NCBI GenBank assembly: GCA_030680295.1
Contig: JAUXVU010000018.1
Span: 62,001 to 126,000 of the forward strand
DNA from: Moraxellaceae bacterium
Lineage (GTDB): Bacteria; Pseudomonadota; Gammaproteobacteria; Pseudomonadales; Moraxellaceae
DNA length: 64,000 nt
Direction: 5' to 3'
The stretch's first letter is position 1. The number at the start of each line of letters is the position of its first letter. Shown one piece after another: positions 28,792 through 37,330 of this stretch. The notes beneath the pieces are model-generated. The model had not been told where the DNA came from, searched no databases, and saw only the letters and a program-made list of their open reading frames with translations. Position numbers and translations under genes: made by a program.

Positions 28792-30342
28792 ATGGCCACA
28801 CTTTTTAGTAGTCACGGAATGGCGGTGACTCAAGCACATGACGTTCAAGGTGACTTAAAACTAGCGGCCGATGTTATTGTCATCGGCTCAGGCGCTGGCG
28901 GCGCCGTTGTGGCCTATGAGTTAGCCAAAGCAGGTCGTAGTGTGCTGGTATTTGAGGCTGGCCCTTATGTGCCTAGTGCTAGTTTTACGGAAGACTTTGC
29001 GGATGCCATGGACACGCTCTACGCCGAGCGAGGGACACAAGCTAACGTTGATGGCGACCTGCTAGTGTTGCAGGGGCGCTGTGTGGGGGGCTCTACGGTA
29101 GTGAATGGCTGTGTGGCCTTTCGCACGCCCGACCATGTGTTAAGGCGCTGGCAAAACGAGTTTGGCCTGACGGACTTGACCATGGAGGCCTTGACGCCAC
29201 ACTTTGAAAAAGTCGAAAAGCACCTGCATATACAGCGTAACGGTGCTCACGAAATTAATGCCAATGCACACGCTATTATGCGCGGCTGTGAGGCCTTAGG
29301 CGTGTCCTGGCAGCCTTTTGAGCGCAATGTTAAAGCCTGTGCCTTAACCGGGCATTGCCTGTCGGGTTGCGCTAGCGACCGCAAACAATCCATGCTGGTC
29401 ACGTATTTGCCTTGGGCCATTAGCCATGGCGCGCGCTTGTTTTCTGATACCCGAGTACAGCGCATCGTCTCATCGGTAGGTCGTGTCGAAGGCGTGTTGG
29501 CAGAAGTGATTGATCCTGCCACAGGGCAAATAAAAGGGCGTATTCAAGCGACGGCCAAACAAGTGATTGTGGCAGCTGGTGCCATTCAAAGTCCGCTGTT
29601 ATTACAACGATCTGGTTTGGCCAATGGCTCGGCTCAGCTGGGCAAAAACTTTGCGTGCCACCCATCAACCATGGTGGTGGCTGAATATGCCGAGCGTATC
29701 GATTCATGGGCCGGTGCGCTGCTGGGTATTTATATTGATGAATGGGCGCATCCGGATCGCGGCGGCTTTTTGCTCGAAGCCGGTGGTGCAGGGCCGGTTG
29801 AGTTATCCGGTGTAACGGATCCGGGTACAGGCATTGCGTATATGAACTACATGCAGCGTGTCGGACATTTGGCGGGTTTAGTAACGCTGATTCACGATCG
29901 TGGCGTGGGCCGTATCGAAGCCAAGGATGATCATTACCAAATTCATTATCGACTTTCAGATGAAGATTTTGCACATATGCTGGCGGCCATTAGAGCGGCA
30001 GCGCAAGTGCATTTTGCTGCAGGTGCCTTGCGTGTGTACTTGCCCACAGTGCAGCAAAATATCTTAACGCCCGGTGATGACATTAACGCGGTACTGGCAA
30101 CCATTCGTAATCAGCCACATACCTTTCGTATGGTGTCCTACCATCCACAGGGTACCTGTCGCATGGGTAGTGATCCTGCTCAGTCAGTGGTTGGGCCTAG
30201 TGGTGAAACGCACGAAGTGAAAGGTTTGTTTGTGGCAGATGCCAGTATTTTTCCAACCAGTGTGGTGGTTAACCCACAGGTCACTGTGTATGCCCTTGCG
30301 AGTTATATCGCTGAGGGCATACTGTCGGGCACTACAGCTTAA
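28792..30342 (+). CDS. GMC-family FAD-dependent oxidoreductase
   Basis: 516 residues. The FAD fold VIVIGSGAGGAVVAYELAKAG lies near residue 30, with GGSTVVNGCVAFRTP, the C-terminal catalytic region SYHPQGTCRMG and the closing VADASIFPTSVVVNPQVTVYALA. A cysteine cluster C-x5-C-x3-C (around residue 187) recalls the iron-sulfur-binding loop of FAD glucose dehydrogenases. Likely an alcohol or sterol-type dehydrogenase; substrate unknown. It ends in an 11-base convergent overlap with kup. Confidence 0.85.
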   Translation: MATLFSSHGMAVTQAHDVQGDLKLAADVIVIGSGAGGAVVAYELAKAGRSVLVFEAGPYVPSASFTEDFADAMDTLYAERGTQANVDGDLLVLQGRCVGGSTVVNGCVAFRTPDHVLRRWQNEFGLTDLTMEALTPHFEKVEKHLHIQRNGAHEINANAHAIMRGCEALGVSWQPFERNVKACALTGHCLSGCASDRKQSMLVTYLPWAISHGARLFSDTRVQRIVSSVGRVEGVLAEVIDPATGQIKGRIQATAKQVIVAAGAIQSPLLLQRSGLANGSAQLGKNFACHPSTMVVAEYAERIDSWAGALLGIYIDEWAHPDRGGFLLEAGGAGPVELSGVTDPGTGIAYMNYMQRVGHLAGLVTLIHDRGVGRIEAKDDHYQIHYRLSDEDFAHMLAAIRAAAQVHFAAGALRVYLPTVQQNILTPGDDINAVLATIRNQPHTFRMVSYHPQGTCRMGSDPAQSVVGPSGETHEVKGLFVADASIFPTSVVVNPQVTVYALASYIAEGILSGTTA

Positions 30343-32221
30343 TTTGAGTGCCCATTTCGACCACACGGTTGGTGGGAATATTAAAGAAGTCAGTGGCTGG
30401 AACGGCATTACGTGCCATAGCCACAAACAGTTTTTGCTGCCAATAAAACATGCCTTTTTGATGGCTGGGTACCAAGCGTTCGCGTGCTACAAAAAAGCTA
30501 GTATCCATCATGTCAAAATGTAGCCCTTGTTTGGCTGACAACGACAACAATTCTGGAATGTCCGGCTGTTCTTTGAAGCCATAAGAGGCTGTCATCAGAT
30601 AAAATTCATGCGCAATTTTTTCGATGCGTAGGCGCTCGTCATCACGCAAATAGGGCACATCTTGAATAGACACGGTCAGTAGCACATTGCGCTCATGGAT
30701 TACTTTATTGTGCTTCATATTATGTAGCAGCGAATGTGGTACATGATGGTGAGAGGTGGTCATGAACACAGCTGTTCCCGGCACAATTTGACCTGCACTA
30801 GCACCAATGCTGTTAACAAATAAGTTAAGCGGCATGGTTTCTGCGCCCAATCTTAAGTTGAGTAGGTCACGACCTCGTTTCCAAGTCAGCATAATTAAAA
30901 ATGACAGGCTGCCGACAAACAAAGGGAACCAGCCACCGGCAATAATTTTTAACGTGGTGGCAGCAAAGAAAGTTAATTCGATGAGTAAAAATGGAGCGAC
31001 CACAGCAGTAGCTACCCAAGGTCGCCAACCCCAAATTTTATGTGCTACGACCAGCAGTAATACCGCATCACAGATCATGGTCATGGTGATGGCAATGCCA
31101 TAAACCGCGGCCAAATTACTGGAGTTCTGGAAGGTTAATACCAGTAAAATAATGGCGATTAACAGTACCCAATTAAAGAATGGAATATAAATCTGGCCTT
31201 GTTGGCTTTCGGATGTGTGATTGATTTGAAAGCGAGGCAAATAGCCCAACAACATGGCTTGCCGAGCGATTGAGAACACACCAGTAATAACTGCTTGTGA
31301 GGCAATAACGGCGGCCACCGTGGCCAAGCCGATTAACGGGTAAAGGCCCCAAGTAGGTACCATGCGATAAAACGGATTTTCGACTGCGCTTGGGTCAATT
31401 AATAGTAAGGCACCTTGGCCACTGTAGTTGATCATGAGCGCTGGGAAAGCCATGAAAAACCAAGCTTTACGAATGGGGCCGCGACCAAAGTGACCCATAT
31501 CAGCGTAAATAGATTCAGCACCGGTAATGGTTAAAATGACCGCACCCAACGCAATGAATGATGCGATGGGATTTTCAACAATAAACAGCAGCGCCCAGCT
31601 GGGGTCCATCAGTTCGAGTACTTCGGGTGATTTCCAAATATTGATAATGCCCAGTACGGTTAAAACCGAAAACCATATGACCATGACGGGGCCAAATAAT
31701 GAGCCGACCGAAGCAGTGCCGCGGCGCTGCAGCATAAATAAACCAATCAGCACAGCAATACTGATTGGAATAACAAAAGGCTTTAGACCGGGTGCGGCAA
31801 CTTCTAAACCTTCCACTGCGGACACCACCGAAATGGCGGGTGTGATCATCCCGTCACCAAAAAACAGCGCGGCGCCAAACAGGCCAAAACCAATCATGAC
31901 CGGGCGTAACCACGCATGGCGATATTGCGCGCGCAAAGCTAGTGCCAGCAGCGCCATGATGCCGCCTTCGCCGCGGTTATCAGCACGCATGACAAAGGCC
32001 ATGTACTTGATTGAGATGATGAGCGTCATGGACCAAAAAATCAGCGACAAAATGCCGATGACATTGTCGTGATTTAGGGTCAGCCCATAGGCTGGGCTAA
32101 AGCATTCTTTTAAGGCGTACAGTGGACTGGTGCCAATGTCCCCGAAGACCACACCCAAGGCGCCAACAGTCAGCGCCATTTGACCTTTTACTTTGATATC
32201 AATTGCTGATGCAGGCTGCAT
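30332..32221 (-). CDS. kup: Low-affinity potassium transporter Kup
   Basis: 629 residues with about twelve membrane helices and a cytoplasmic C-terminal domain. The N-terminus shows the KUP motif GVVFGDIGTSPLYALKE and EGGIMALLALA; GDGMITPAISVVSAVEGL and the TTSHHHVPHSLLHNMKHNKV region are also typical. It imports K+ with protons. The end overlaps the GMC gene by 11 bases. Confidence 0.95.
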   Translation of the reverse strand: MQPASAIDIKVKGQMALTVGALGVVFGDIGTSPLYALKECFSPAYGLTLNHDNVIGILSLIFWSMTLIISIKYMAFVMRADNRGEGGIMALLALALRAQYRHAWLRPVMIGFGLFGAALFFGDGMITPAISVVSAVEGLEVAAPGLKPFVIPISIAVLIGLFMLQRRGTASVGSLFGPVMVIWFSVLTVLGIINIWKSPEVLELMDPSWALLFIVENPIASFIALGAVILTITGAESIYADMGHFGRGPIRKAWFFMAFPALMINYSGQGALLLIDPSAVENPFYRMVPTWGLYPLIGLATVAAVIASQAVITGVFSIARQAMLLGYLPRFQINHTSESQQGQIYIPFFNWVLLIAIILLVLTFQNSSNLAAVYGIAITMTMICDAVLLLVVAHKIWGWRPWVATAVVAPFLLIELTFFAATTLKIIAGGWFPLFVGSLSFLIMLTWKRGRDLLNLRLGAETMPLNLFVNSIGASAGQIVPGTAVFMTTSHHHVPHSLLHNMKHNKVIHERNVLLTVSIQDVPYLRDDERLRIEKIAHEFYLMTASYGFKEQPDIPELLSLSAKQGLHFDMMDTSFFVARERLVPSHQKGMFYWQQKLFVAMARNAVPATDFFNIPTNRVVEMGTQIKL

Positions 32222-32295
32222 GCATGCCTCATGGCTTTAAAACGCAAGCGCGGATTCTAACACCAGTAACTCAAGTCTGCTTGCTGCAAAAGTCT

Positions 32296-32324
32296 TTGCC
32301 AAATTCGACTCGATCTATTAGGAT
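32296..32324 (+). promoter_or_regulatory. Likely tRNA-Ser promoter
   Basis: TTGCCA (32296-32301), a 17-base spacer and TAGGAT (32319-32324) followed by a GC-rich discriminator (GCGCGCC) just before the tRNA. A GC-rich discriminator is usual in stringently controlled stable-RNA promoters. Confidence 0.5.
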
Positions 32325-32336
32325 TGCGCGCCTTAC

Positions 32337-32427
32337 GGTGAGGTGTCCGAGTGGCTGAAGGAGCACGCCTGGAAAGCGTGTATACGGTAACCCCGTATCG
32401 AGGGTTCGAATCCCTCTCTCACCGCCA
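32337..32427 (+). tRNA. tRNA-Ser(GGA), CCA encoded
   Basis: Full class II tRNA: acceptor GGTGAGG pairing with TCTCACC, a long variable arm (TATACGGTAACCCCGTATC), T-arm GGTTCGAATCC and an encoded 3' CCA. The anticodon stem CACGC/GCGTG holds the loop CTGGAAA, anticodon GGA at 32371-32373, reading UCC and UCU. Its 3' end is the attachment site of the island that follows. Confidence 0.96.
32413..32427 (+). repeat. attL: left end of the tRNA-Ser island
   Basis: The 15 bases CCTCTCTCACCGCCA at the 3' end of the tRNA recur exactly at 52154-52168. Site-specific recombinases commonly integrate at tRNA 3' ends and leave such a direct repeat while restoring the tRNA. Confidence 0.8.
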
Positions 32428-32586
32428 GATCAATATAAGCCATTGATTTTATTATAAAAATCGATGTCTTTTTGTTTTTTATTAAAAAATCTAGCCTTAT
32501 TTTAGTCTATGTGGCTCTACCAATACTTATTACTCAATAGTCTTGATGCCATTATCAGCCGAGATTTGCCTAAAATAGCAGGTTAA

Positions 32587-32982
32587 GTCCACTATCAGAA
32601 CTGGCAGCAAGGAAAAGCAGCCGCCACAGCACCTGTAGCAACCCAAGCAGACATACAGCATGTGGATCAGAAATTTTTAATAGATTTTGCACCGGCAGCA
32701 GATGGGCAGCCCTTCCAGCTGGTCATGATTCGAGCAATGATCGCTGCTGCTAAGGCAGATGGTCACATTGATGCGCTGACACAGCCAGTTGATCTAAACG
32801 CAATTGCTTCTGCCGCTAGAGGGATTGAGCAAGCGACAGAACTCTATCTGGTGTCACGTATGGTTATTGATCCTGATCATCCTGCTGAACGCGCCTATTT
32901 AGAGGCCTTAGGGTATAAGCTGAACCTGCCTCAAGAGTTAGTTGCTCATCTTAATCACCAGGTTGAGGCGACTAATACGTAG
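32587..32982 (+). pseudogene. 5'-truncated DUF533 (YebE/TerB-like) gene
   Basis: The readable frame begins after a stop at 32584-32586 with VHYQNWQQGKAAATAP and continues into the C-terminal DUF533 region (IRAMIAAAKADGHID, YLVSRMVIDPDHPAERAYLEAL). The normal glycine-rich membrane-spanning N-terminus is missing. A GTG at 32662 could start a 106-residue product, but without the N-terminus it is probably a remnant at the island edge. It may record an earlier insertion or deletion. Confidence 0.65.
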
Positions 32983-33136
32983 AAGTGGTTTGAGTCCAAT
33001 TGGATCTGCCTGCGTATTTAGTAAGGCGGCTTAAGCCCAAAATTTCTGATGCTTTTTTAAAAGAATGTTGCTGAACATTGGACTACTTTTTGATGTTACA
33101 TAGACGTCACTTAATTGGCAGACCGTTTTACTTGAC

Positions 33137-33514
33137 ATGAAAAACATAGCCGTACTACTTCTATTTTCGTTTTCAAGCATGAGCTTTGCGGAAGCATTGC
33201 CTGCTGCTACAAAAGCTGAAATCAATCAGCTTTTTACAGCTCTTGAGACATCTAATTGCGAGTTTAGTCGTAATGGCATTTGGTACAGCGCATACAAAGC
33301 TAGCGGTCATTTACATAGGAAGTACGACTACTTGCTAAGAAAAGGTTTAGTCACAACAACAGAATCATTCATCAAATTGGCCGCTACTCAGAGCAGTACG
33401 ACCGGAAAACTATACTTTGTTCGTTGTGACAATAAAGAACCAGTTCTAAGCAACTTTTGGCTCATTGGCAAACTCAAGGAGATTCGTAGGCTTCCTTTGA
33501 ACATTAATAATTAA
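33137..33514 (+). CDS. DUF5329-like secreted protein
   Basis: 125 residues with a signal peptide (cleavage after SFA near residue 18). The mature protein has CEFSRNGIWYSAYKASGHL, HRKYDYLL and FIKLAATQSSTTGKLYFVRC, the pattern I associate with DUF5329, with two conserved cysteines. Function unknown, periplasmic. It stands alone, in AT-richer sequence than the housekeeping region. Confidence 0.7.
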   Translation: MKNIAVLLLFSFSSMSFAEALPAATKAEINQLFTALETSNCEFSRNGIWYSAYKASGHLHRKYDYLLRKGLVTTTESFIKLAATQSSTTGKLYFVRCDNKEPVLSNFWLIGKLKEIRRLPLNINN

Positions 33515-33541
33515 TAGCTATTTGCTACGTCATCCAAGTAA

Positions 33542-34153
33542 TTACTTACTGACCAAACGTTTTATCCAAAAATCTAAACTCACATAACGACCACCACCCA
33601 AAACCATCAATGCGCCAAGCATGATCATGTAAGTGACTGCAAATTCAACTCCATTATTTAAAATGACAAAATTTCCACTTTCGGTTAACCATTCATAATT
33701 GCCGTGTGTTTGAAGTAGTGATTTGGCTGCAGTCAGCTTATCTGCGGCCTCAATTACTCGATCATTAGCGAAAGGCGCACCTGCATCAGCAATGGCTTGC
33801 CAACCATCGGGCAAGTGAACAGTGATTGCGGCAACGATCATGGTGATGAAAAGTGGTATGGCGATTAAACGTGTAAATAGCCCAAGCGCCAACAATATAC
33901 TGCCTGCAACTTCTGCACTTAGGGCAAGTGCTGCCATCAACCACGGCAATGGCAAACCAAGACCCCACTCAGAGTTTCCAAACCATGCCACGGTATCTTG
34001 AAAAGCGAATAGTTTGTTTGTGCCAGCCATCCAAAAAATGGGAACAAGGTAGAGTCTAAGTGCAAGCGCAGGTAAACCATCAGCATGATGTAGTGGCTGC
34101 ATAATACTTATAAGCTTTTGGTGATAAATTTTTGCAATGTTAAGAAGCGACAT
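33542..34153 (-). CDS. DoxX-family membrane protein
   Basis: 203 residues, about four membrane helices: LALRLYLVPIFWMAGTNKLF, the SAEVAGSILLALGLFTRL segment and ITMIVAAITVH are typical of DoxX. A periplasmic loop of about 50 residues is inserted before the last helix. DoxX proteins are regular neighbours of DUF692/DUF2063/DUF2282-type clusters, as here, where it is divergent from the precursor gene. Its biochemical role is unsettled; quinone or redox coupling is suspected for the family. Confidence 0.85.
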   Translation of the reverse strand: MSLLNIAKIYHQKLISIMQPLHHADGLPALALRLYLVPIFWMAGTNKLFAFQDTVAWFGNSEWGLGLPLPWLMAALALSAEVAGSILLALGLFTRLIAIPLFITMIVAAITVHLPDGWQAIADAGAPFANDRVIEAADKLTAAKSLLQTHGNYEWLTESGNFVILNNGVEFAVTYMIMLGALMVLGGGRYVSLDFWIKRLVSK

Positions 34154-34206
34154 AAGCTTTTTCTTCTTGAGTTTATGGCTGAGTTAAACCTTAGTGGTTA
34201 TTGGGC

Positions 34207-34243
34207 CCCAAAAATTACAAATTTTATTTTTGTAATTTTTGGG
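34207..34243. repeat. Perfect 15-base inverted repeat between doxX and the precursor gene
   Basis: The arms at 34207-34221 and 34229-34243 (CCCAAAAATTACAAA and its exact complement) are separated by 7 bases. It lies centrally in the divergent doxX/precursor region. It lacks a terminal T run. The right arm contains TGTAAT, which is placed as a -35 for the candidate ECF promoter just downstream. Confidence 0.8.
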
Positions 34244-34259
34244 AAGTCGATACGTCTAA
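34231..34259 (+). promoter_or_regulatory. Candidate ECF-sigma promoter for the EGKCG precursor operon
   Basis: TGTAAT (34231-34236), exactly 16 bases, then CGTCTAA (34253-34259). ECF sigma factors typically use a 16-base spacer and a CGTC-type -10. A similar pattern precedes the DUF4331 gene. Whether either island sigma uses it is inference. Confidence 0.5.
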
Positions 34260-34319
34260 CTGTTAGTGCCTCATCAGAGTCGCTAAAAAAATTATTAATT
34301 GTTGTTTAGGAGCATCACA

Positions 34320-34622
34320 ATGAATACAACTTTGAAGTCACTTACTCCTGTTGCTGCACTGCTAGCATTATCGTTAGGTACGGCCACAACAATGGCCACG
34401 CAAGCTCATGCAAGTCCTGCAGATAAAATGACAAGTAGTGAAGGAAAGTGTGGCGCCGGTGAGAAAAAAATGGCCGAAGGTAAATGCGGTGAAGGCAAGT
34501 GTGGCGCAAAGGCTGATGACAAGAAAGCAATGGGGGAAGGTAAGTGCGGTGCTGCAGATGCTGACAAAAAAGGTAGTGCAGAAGGTAAGTGTGGTGAAGG
34601 TAAATGTGGTGGCGGTCACTAA
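34320..34622 (+). CDS. EGKCG-repeat RiPP precursor (HvfA/BufA-like)
   Basis: 100 residues: Sec signal peptide to AHA (31), then a core of Lys, Glu, Gly and Cys containing six EGKCG motifs; all six cysteines lie in these motifs, two pairs being tandem EGKCGEGKCG. Related precursors (HvfA of Haemophilus; bufferin family) are modified at Cys by DUF692 enzymes to give copper-binding oxazolone/thioamide or thiooxazole groups. The DUF692 and DUF2063 genes follow directly. TTAGGAG precedes ATG 34320. Modification and metal are inferred from family knowledge. Confidence 0.85.
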   Translation: MNTTLKSLTPVAALLALSLGTATTMATQAHASPADKMTSSEGKCGAGEKKMAEGKCGEGKCGAKADDKKAMGEGKCGAADADKKGSAEGKCGEGKCGGGH

Positions 34623-34636
34623 CTCGGTTGTATTAG

Positions 34637-35500
34637 ATGCCTGTTAATAAAACGTATAACACCTTAGCAGGTGCTGGCTTGGGGCTGCGTCGCAGCCTTA
34701 TGCCAGCCATGTTGGCGAGTGAGAATGCTTGCCTAACTGATAAACCTGATTTTTTAGAGCTGGCACCAGAGAACTGGATTGGTTTAGGTGGGCGTTTTGC
34801 GCGCGACTTATCTCAGTTTACGAGTGAGTTTCCAACGGTATGCCATGGGCTGTCACTATCGCTTGGTGGGCCTGCTCCATTAGATCAAGTGCTTATCGGC
34901 AAGATTCGCGAGTTTTTAAATCAGCATCAGGTATTAGTGTATTCCGAGCACTTGAGTTACACAGGTGATCAAGGCCACTTGTATGATTTATTGCCACTGC
35001 CAATGACAGAGGAATCAGTGGATCATGTCGCTCAACGGATTATCCAAACCCAAGACTTGTTAGGCCGCCAAATTGCGATTGAGAATGTCTCAACGTATGC
35101 CCGCCCCTTCGCTGAGATGTCTGAGAGCGAGTTTGTACAGGAGGTGATTTGTCGCTCGGACTGTTTGTTATTACTTGATATCAACAATGTTTATGTGAAC
35201 AGCGTCAATCATAAGTTTGATCCAAAAAAATATATTTTAAGTATGCCGCAGGACCGTATTAGCTATTTGCATGTCGCTGGGCATTATCAACAAGCACCAG
35301 ACTTGTTGATTGATACACATGGTAGTGAGGTATGTCGTGAAGTATTGGATCTATTGCAATTTACCTATGATGTCTTAGGCCCTGTGCCGACCCTTCTTGA
35401 GCGTGACTTTAACGTCCCACCATTAAAAGACTTATATGCTGAACTCGTGAAAATTCGACAGCTACAATTGTGCGGAGAGCATACTCATGAGCCTGCATGA
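34637..35500 (+). CDS. DUF692 multinuclear iron-dependent oxidase (MNIO), HvfB/BufB-like
   Basis: 287 residues of the TIM-barrel MNIO family: GLGLRRSLMP, the metal ligands in FLELAPENW, CHGLSLSLG, YSEHLSYTG, IENVSTYAR, LLDINNVYVNS, YLHVAGH and DTHGSEV. These enzymes use Fe(II)/Fe(III) to rearrange cysteines of a precursor peptide. The gene starts 14 bases after the EGKCG precursor, its likely substrate, and overlaps the partner gene by 14 bases. Confidence 0.93.
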   Translation: MPVNKTYNTLAGAGLGLRRSLMPAMLASENACLTDKPDFLELAPENWIGLGGRFARDLSQFTSEFPTVCHGLSLSLGGPAPLDQVLIGKIREFLNQHQVLVYSEHLSYTGDQGHLYDLLPLPMTEESVDHVAQRIIQTQDLLGRQIAIENVSTYARPFAEMSESEFVQEVICRSDCLLLLDINNVYVNSVNHKFDPKKYILSMPQDRISYLHVAGHYQQAPDLLIDTHGSEVCREVLDLLQFTYDVLGPVPTLLERDFNVPPLKDLYAELVKIRQLQLCGEHTHEPA

Positions 35501-36236
35501 GCAACTTAGTTGCATGACGCAGTGGTTAAGAGATGAAGAACTGCCTTTACCCCCAAACACTCACCCGAGTCGTTTAGCGGTATATCGAGAGCTTGTGTAT
35601 AACAATATCGGTAGCTTCATAGATGTTACGTTTCCAGTTGCACGTAGTATTTTAAAAGAACCTTTATGGACGTCGCTTAAGCAAAAATTTACTTCAGAGT
35701 ACGTTTGTCAGTCGCCATATTTTTACGAGATTTCGCATCAGTTCCGTCAGTGGATTGATGAGTCTAACTTACCAGACCTTTCACCCTTTCCATGGTTAAC
35801 TGAGTTGTTGCACGTGGAGTGGATGGAGCTGATGGTAGAGATTGCTCCAGATACTGTAATGACAGGTAGTGTAATTGATGATTTAGCTCATGTCAGTGAT
35901 CCACTGTTAAAGCCCGCAGTCCCTTTCTGGGTGCTGGGCTATCACTGGCCTGTTCATCGTTGGCGGTTAAATTGGACTGACTTTGAACCTGAGCCCGTCA
36001 TCTTGCTCGTGTATCGCAAATTCCCTGAATTAGATATTCGGATGGAGGAGTTGAGTGCTTCTGAGGCCTGTTTATTTGACGTCTTAAGTCGTGCTGATGA
36101 ACAGTCGATCACGTTATCCGAATTGGCCCAAAAAAGTTCTGAGCTATTACCTCTTAACCTGCGAATATCTAATGACCAGGCTCGGCAGTGGTTACTTCAG
36201 AGAGAAGAATTAGGTTTTATTTTTCAGTATGCTTAA
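35487..36236 (+). CDS. DUF2063 MNIO partner protein, HvfC/BufC-like
   Basis: 249 residues. The N-terminal DUF2063 domain has RLAVYRELVYNNIGSFIDVTFPVARSIL and FTSEYVCQSPYFYEISHQF in pieces; the C-terminal part is a winged-helix-like RRE-type region. In MNIO pathways this protein presents the precursor to the oxidase. ATG 35487 has GGAGAG 7 bases upstream and overlaps the oxidase end. It converges with the anti-sigma gene at a 3-base gap. Confidence 0.9.
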   Translation: MSLHEQLSCMTQWLRDEELPLPPNTHPSRLAVYRELVYNNIGSFIDVTFPVARSILKEPLWTSLKQKFTSEYVCQSPYFYEISHQFRQWIDESNLPDLSPFPWLTELLHVEWMELMVEIAPDTVMTGSVIDDLAHVSDPLLKPAVPFWVLGYHWPVHRWRLNWTDFEPEPVILLVYRKFPELDIRMEELSASEACLFDVLSRADEQSITLSELAQKSSELLPLNLRISNDQARQWLLQREELGFIFQYA

Positions 36237-36239
36237 AAA

Positions 36240-36506
36240 CTAATGCTCAACTGGTGCGCTCGTATTTGGTAACTTAATAGCGCTAATCCATTGATTTATC
36301 TGCTGATCAGATACATTAGGCGCTTTTTCAATAGTGTTTATATGCTGCTTGTGTAAGGCCGCTTTCATTAAACGAAACTGTTTTAACGCCAAACGGCAGT
36401 GGCCACAAATCATTAAGTGAAAGAAGCGAGCAAAATAACTCTTCCAACTTAAAGGCTCGTTACCTTGTTTGAGCGTTATCCCACATATTTCTTTGCATGA
36501 ATGCAT
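36240..36506 (-). CDS. Small zinc-finger anti-sigma factor candidate
   Basis: 88 residues, soluble, with an N-terminal SCKEICGITLKQGNEPLSW stretch and H-x3-C-x2-C (HLMICGHCR), the zinc-binding anti-sigma pattern of zf-HC2 proteins, in which the cysteines often sense redox or metal. It lies 80 bases downstream of the ECF sigma gene on the same strand, so it is probably that sigma's inhibitor. AGGAAC precedes the ATG. Confidence 0.75.
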   Translation of the reverse strand: MHSCKEICGITLKQGNEPLSWKSYFARFFHLMICGHCRLALKQFRLMKAALHKQHINTIEKAPNVSDQQINQWISAIKLPNTSAPVEH

Positions 36507-36586
36507 AGCGTTGTTCCTAGTTAGGCTTTCTATTGCTTAGTGGCAAATGTATCCAAAAAATTACAGTAGAGTCATAAAATGCTTGT

Positions 36587-37186
36587 TCAGCAGTCACCCG
36601 TTTGTTCAAAGTGATTGAGCATTTGATAAAGACGGCTGCGAGCACGATGGAGTAATACACGGTAGTGATTGTTGGGAATATTTAACGTTTCACAAATTAC
36701 TTCGGGTGTAGCAGATTGAAAGTCGGTCAAGGTTAGGGCGAGTCGTTGTCCATCAGGTAAGGAGCGGATCAGCTTATTCATGCAGTCCTTCATCGCATGA
36801 GCTTCTAGCAATTTATCAGGGCTGTCGTTATTCCAAGAGTGGGCATCATCTTTCCAATGTCCTCTATCATCAAATAGTTTGCTGTATGGGTCATCGTGGG
36901 TCTGATCAATTGACTCGATGTTCGCCCAGTGTTTGTTCTTTCTGAGCATGCTATAGGTTGATCGCATGGCAATCGTAATCAGCCATGTTTTTAAACTTGA
37001 GCGCCCTTCAAACAGGTGAATTGACTTGCAAACTGCCTGCCAAGCTTCTTGTACCGCATCCTCAGCAAAATTCTGATTGATTTGACGAGCGGCAGCTAGC
37101 ATGGCTCCTCCATACTGATGCATAGCAAATCTGTAAGCAGCATCACTCCCAGCTTTTAATCCTTCAATTAGCATTTGCTCATTCAT
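36587..37186 (-). CDS. ECF RNA polymerase sigma factor (MNIO-cluster associated)
   Basis: 199 residues: region 2 (NFAEDAVQEAWQAVCKSIHLFEG, SSLKTWLITIAMRSTYSMLRKNK) and region 4 (LPDGQRLALTLTDFQ, PEVICETLNIPNNHYRVLLHRARSRL). A linker of about 45 residues between them is unusually long and acidic. It lies between the EGKCG operon and the DUF4331 operon and is the natural candidate for controlling both. Related sigma genes accompany DoxX/DUF692/DUF2063 loci, for example in Neisseria. Confidence 0.9.
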   Translation of the reverse strand: MNEQMLIEGLKAGSDAAYRFAMHQYGGAMLAAARQINQNFAEDAVQEAWQAVCKSIHLFEGRSSLKTWLITIAMRSTYSMLRKNKHWANIESIDQTHDDPYSKLFDDRGHWKDDAHSWNNDSPDKLLEAHAMKDCMNKLIRSLPDGQRLALTLTDFQSATPEVICETLNIPNNHYRVLLHRARSRLYQMLNHFEQTGDC

Positions 37187-37330
37187 ATTTCTGCTCGAGC
37201 ATCTTTAGGCCTGAAGTGGGTTTGAGGCTACATGAACCTAAAAAGCGATCAAGCAATTTGAGTGCTTTCGTTAAGACCAGCACATCGGAAATACGCCATA
37301 AAAAAACAAGCTTGGAATTTAAAAATTAAA

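Noticed and set aside
34342-34619. Open frames opposite the EGKCG precursor
   Set aside because: They arise from the repeated EGKCG codons; Thr/Phe-rich products with no start signals.
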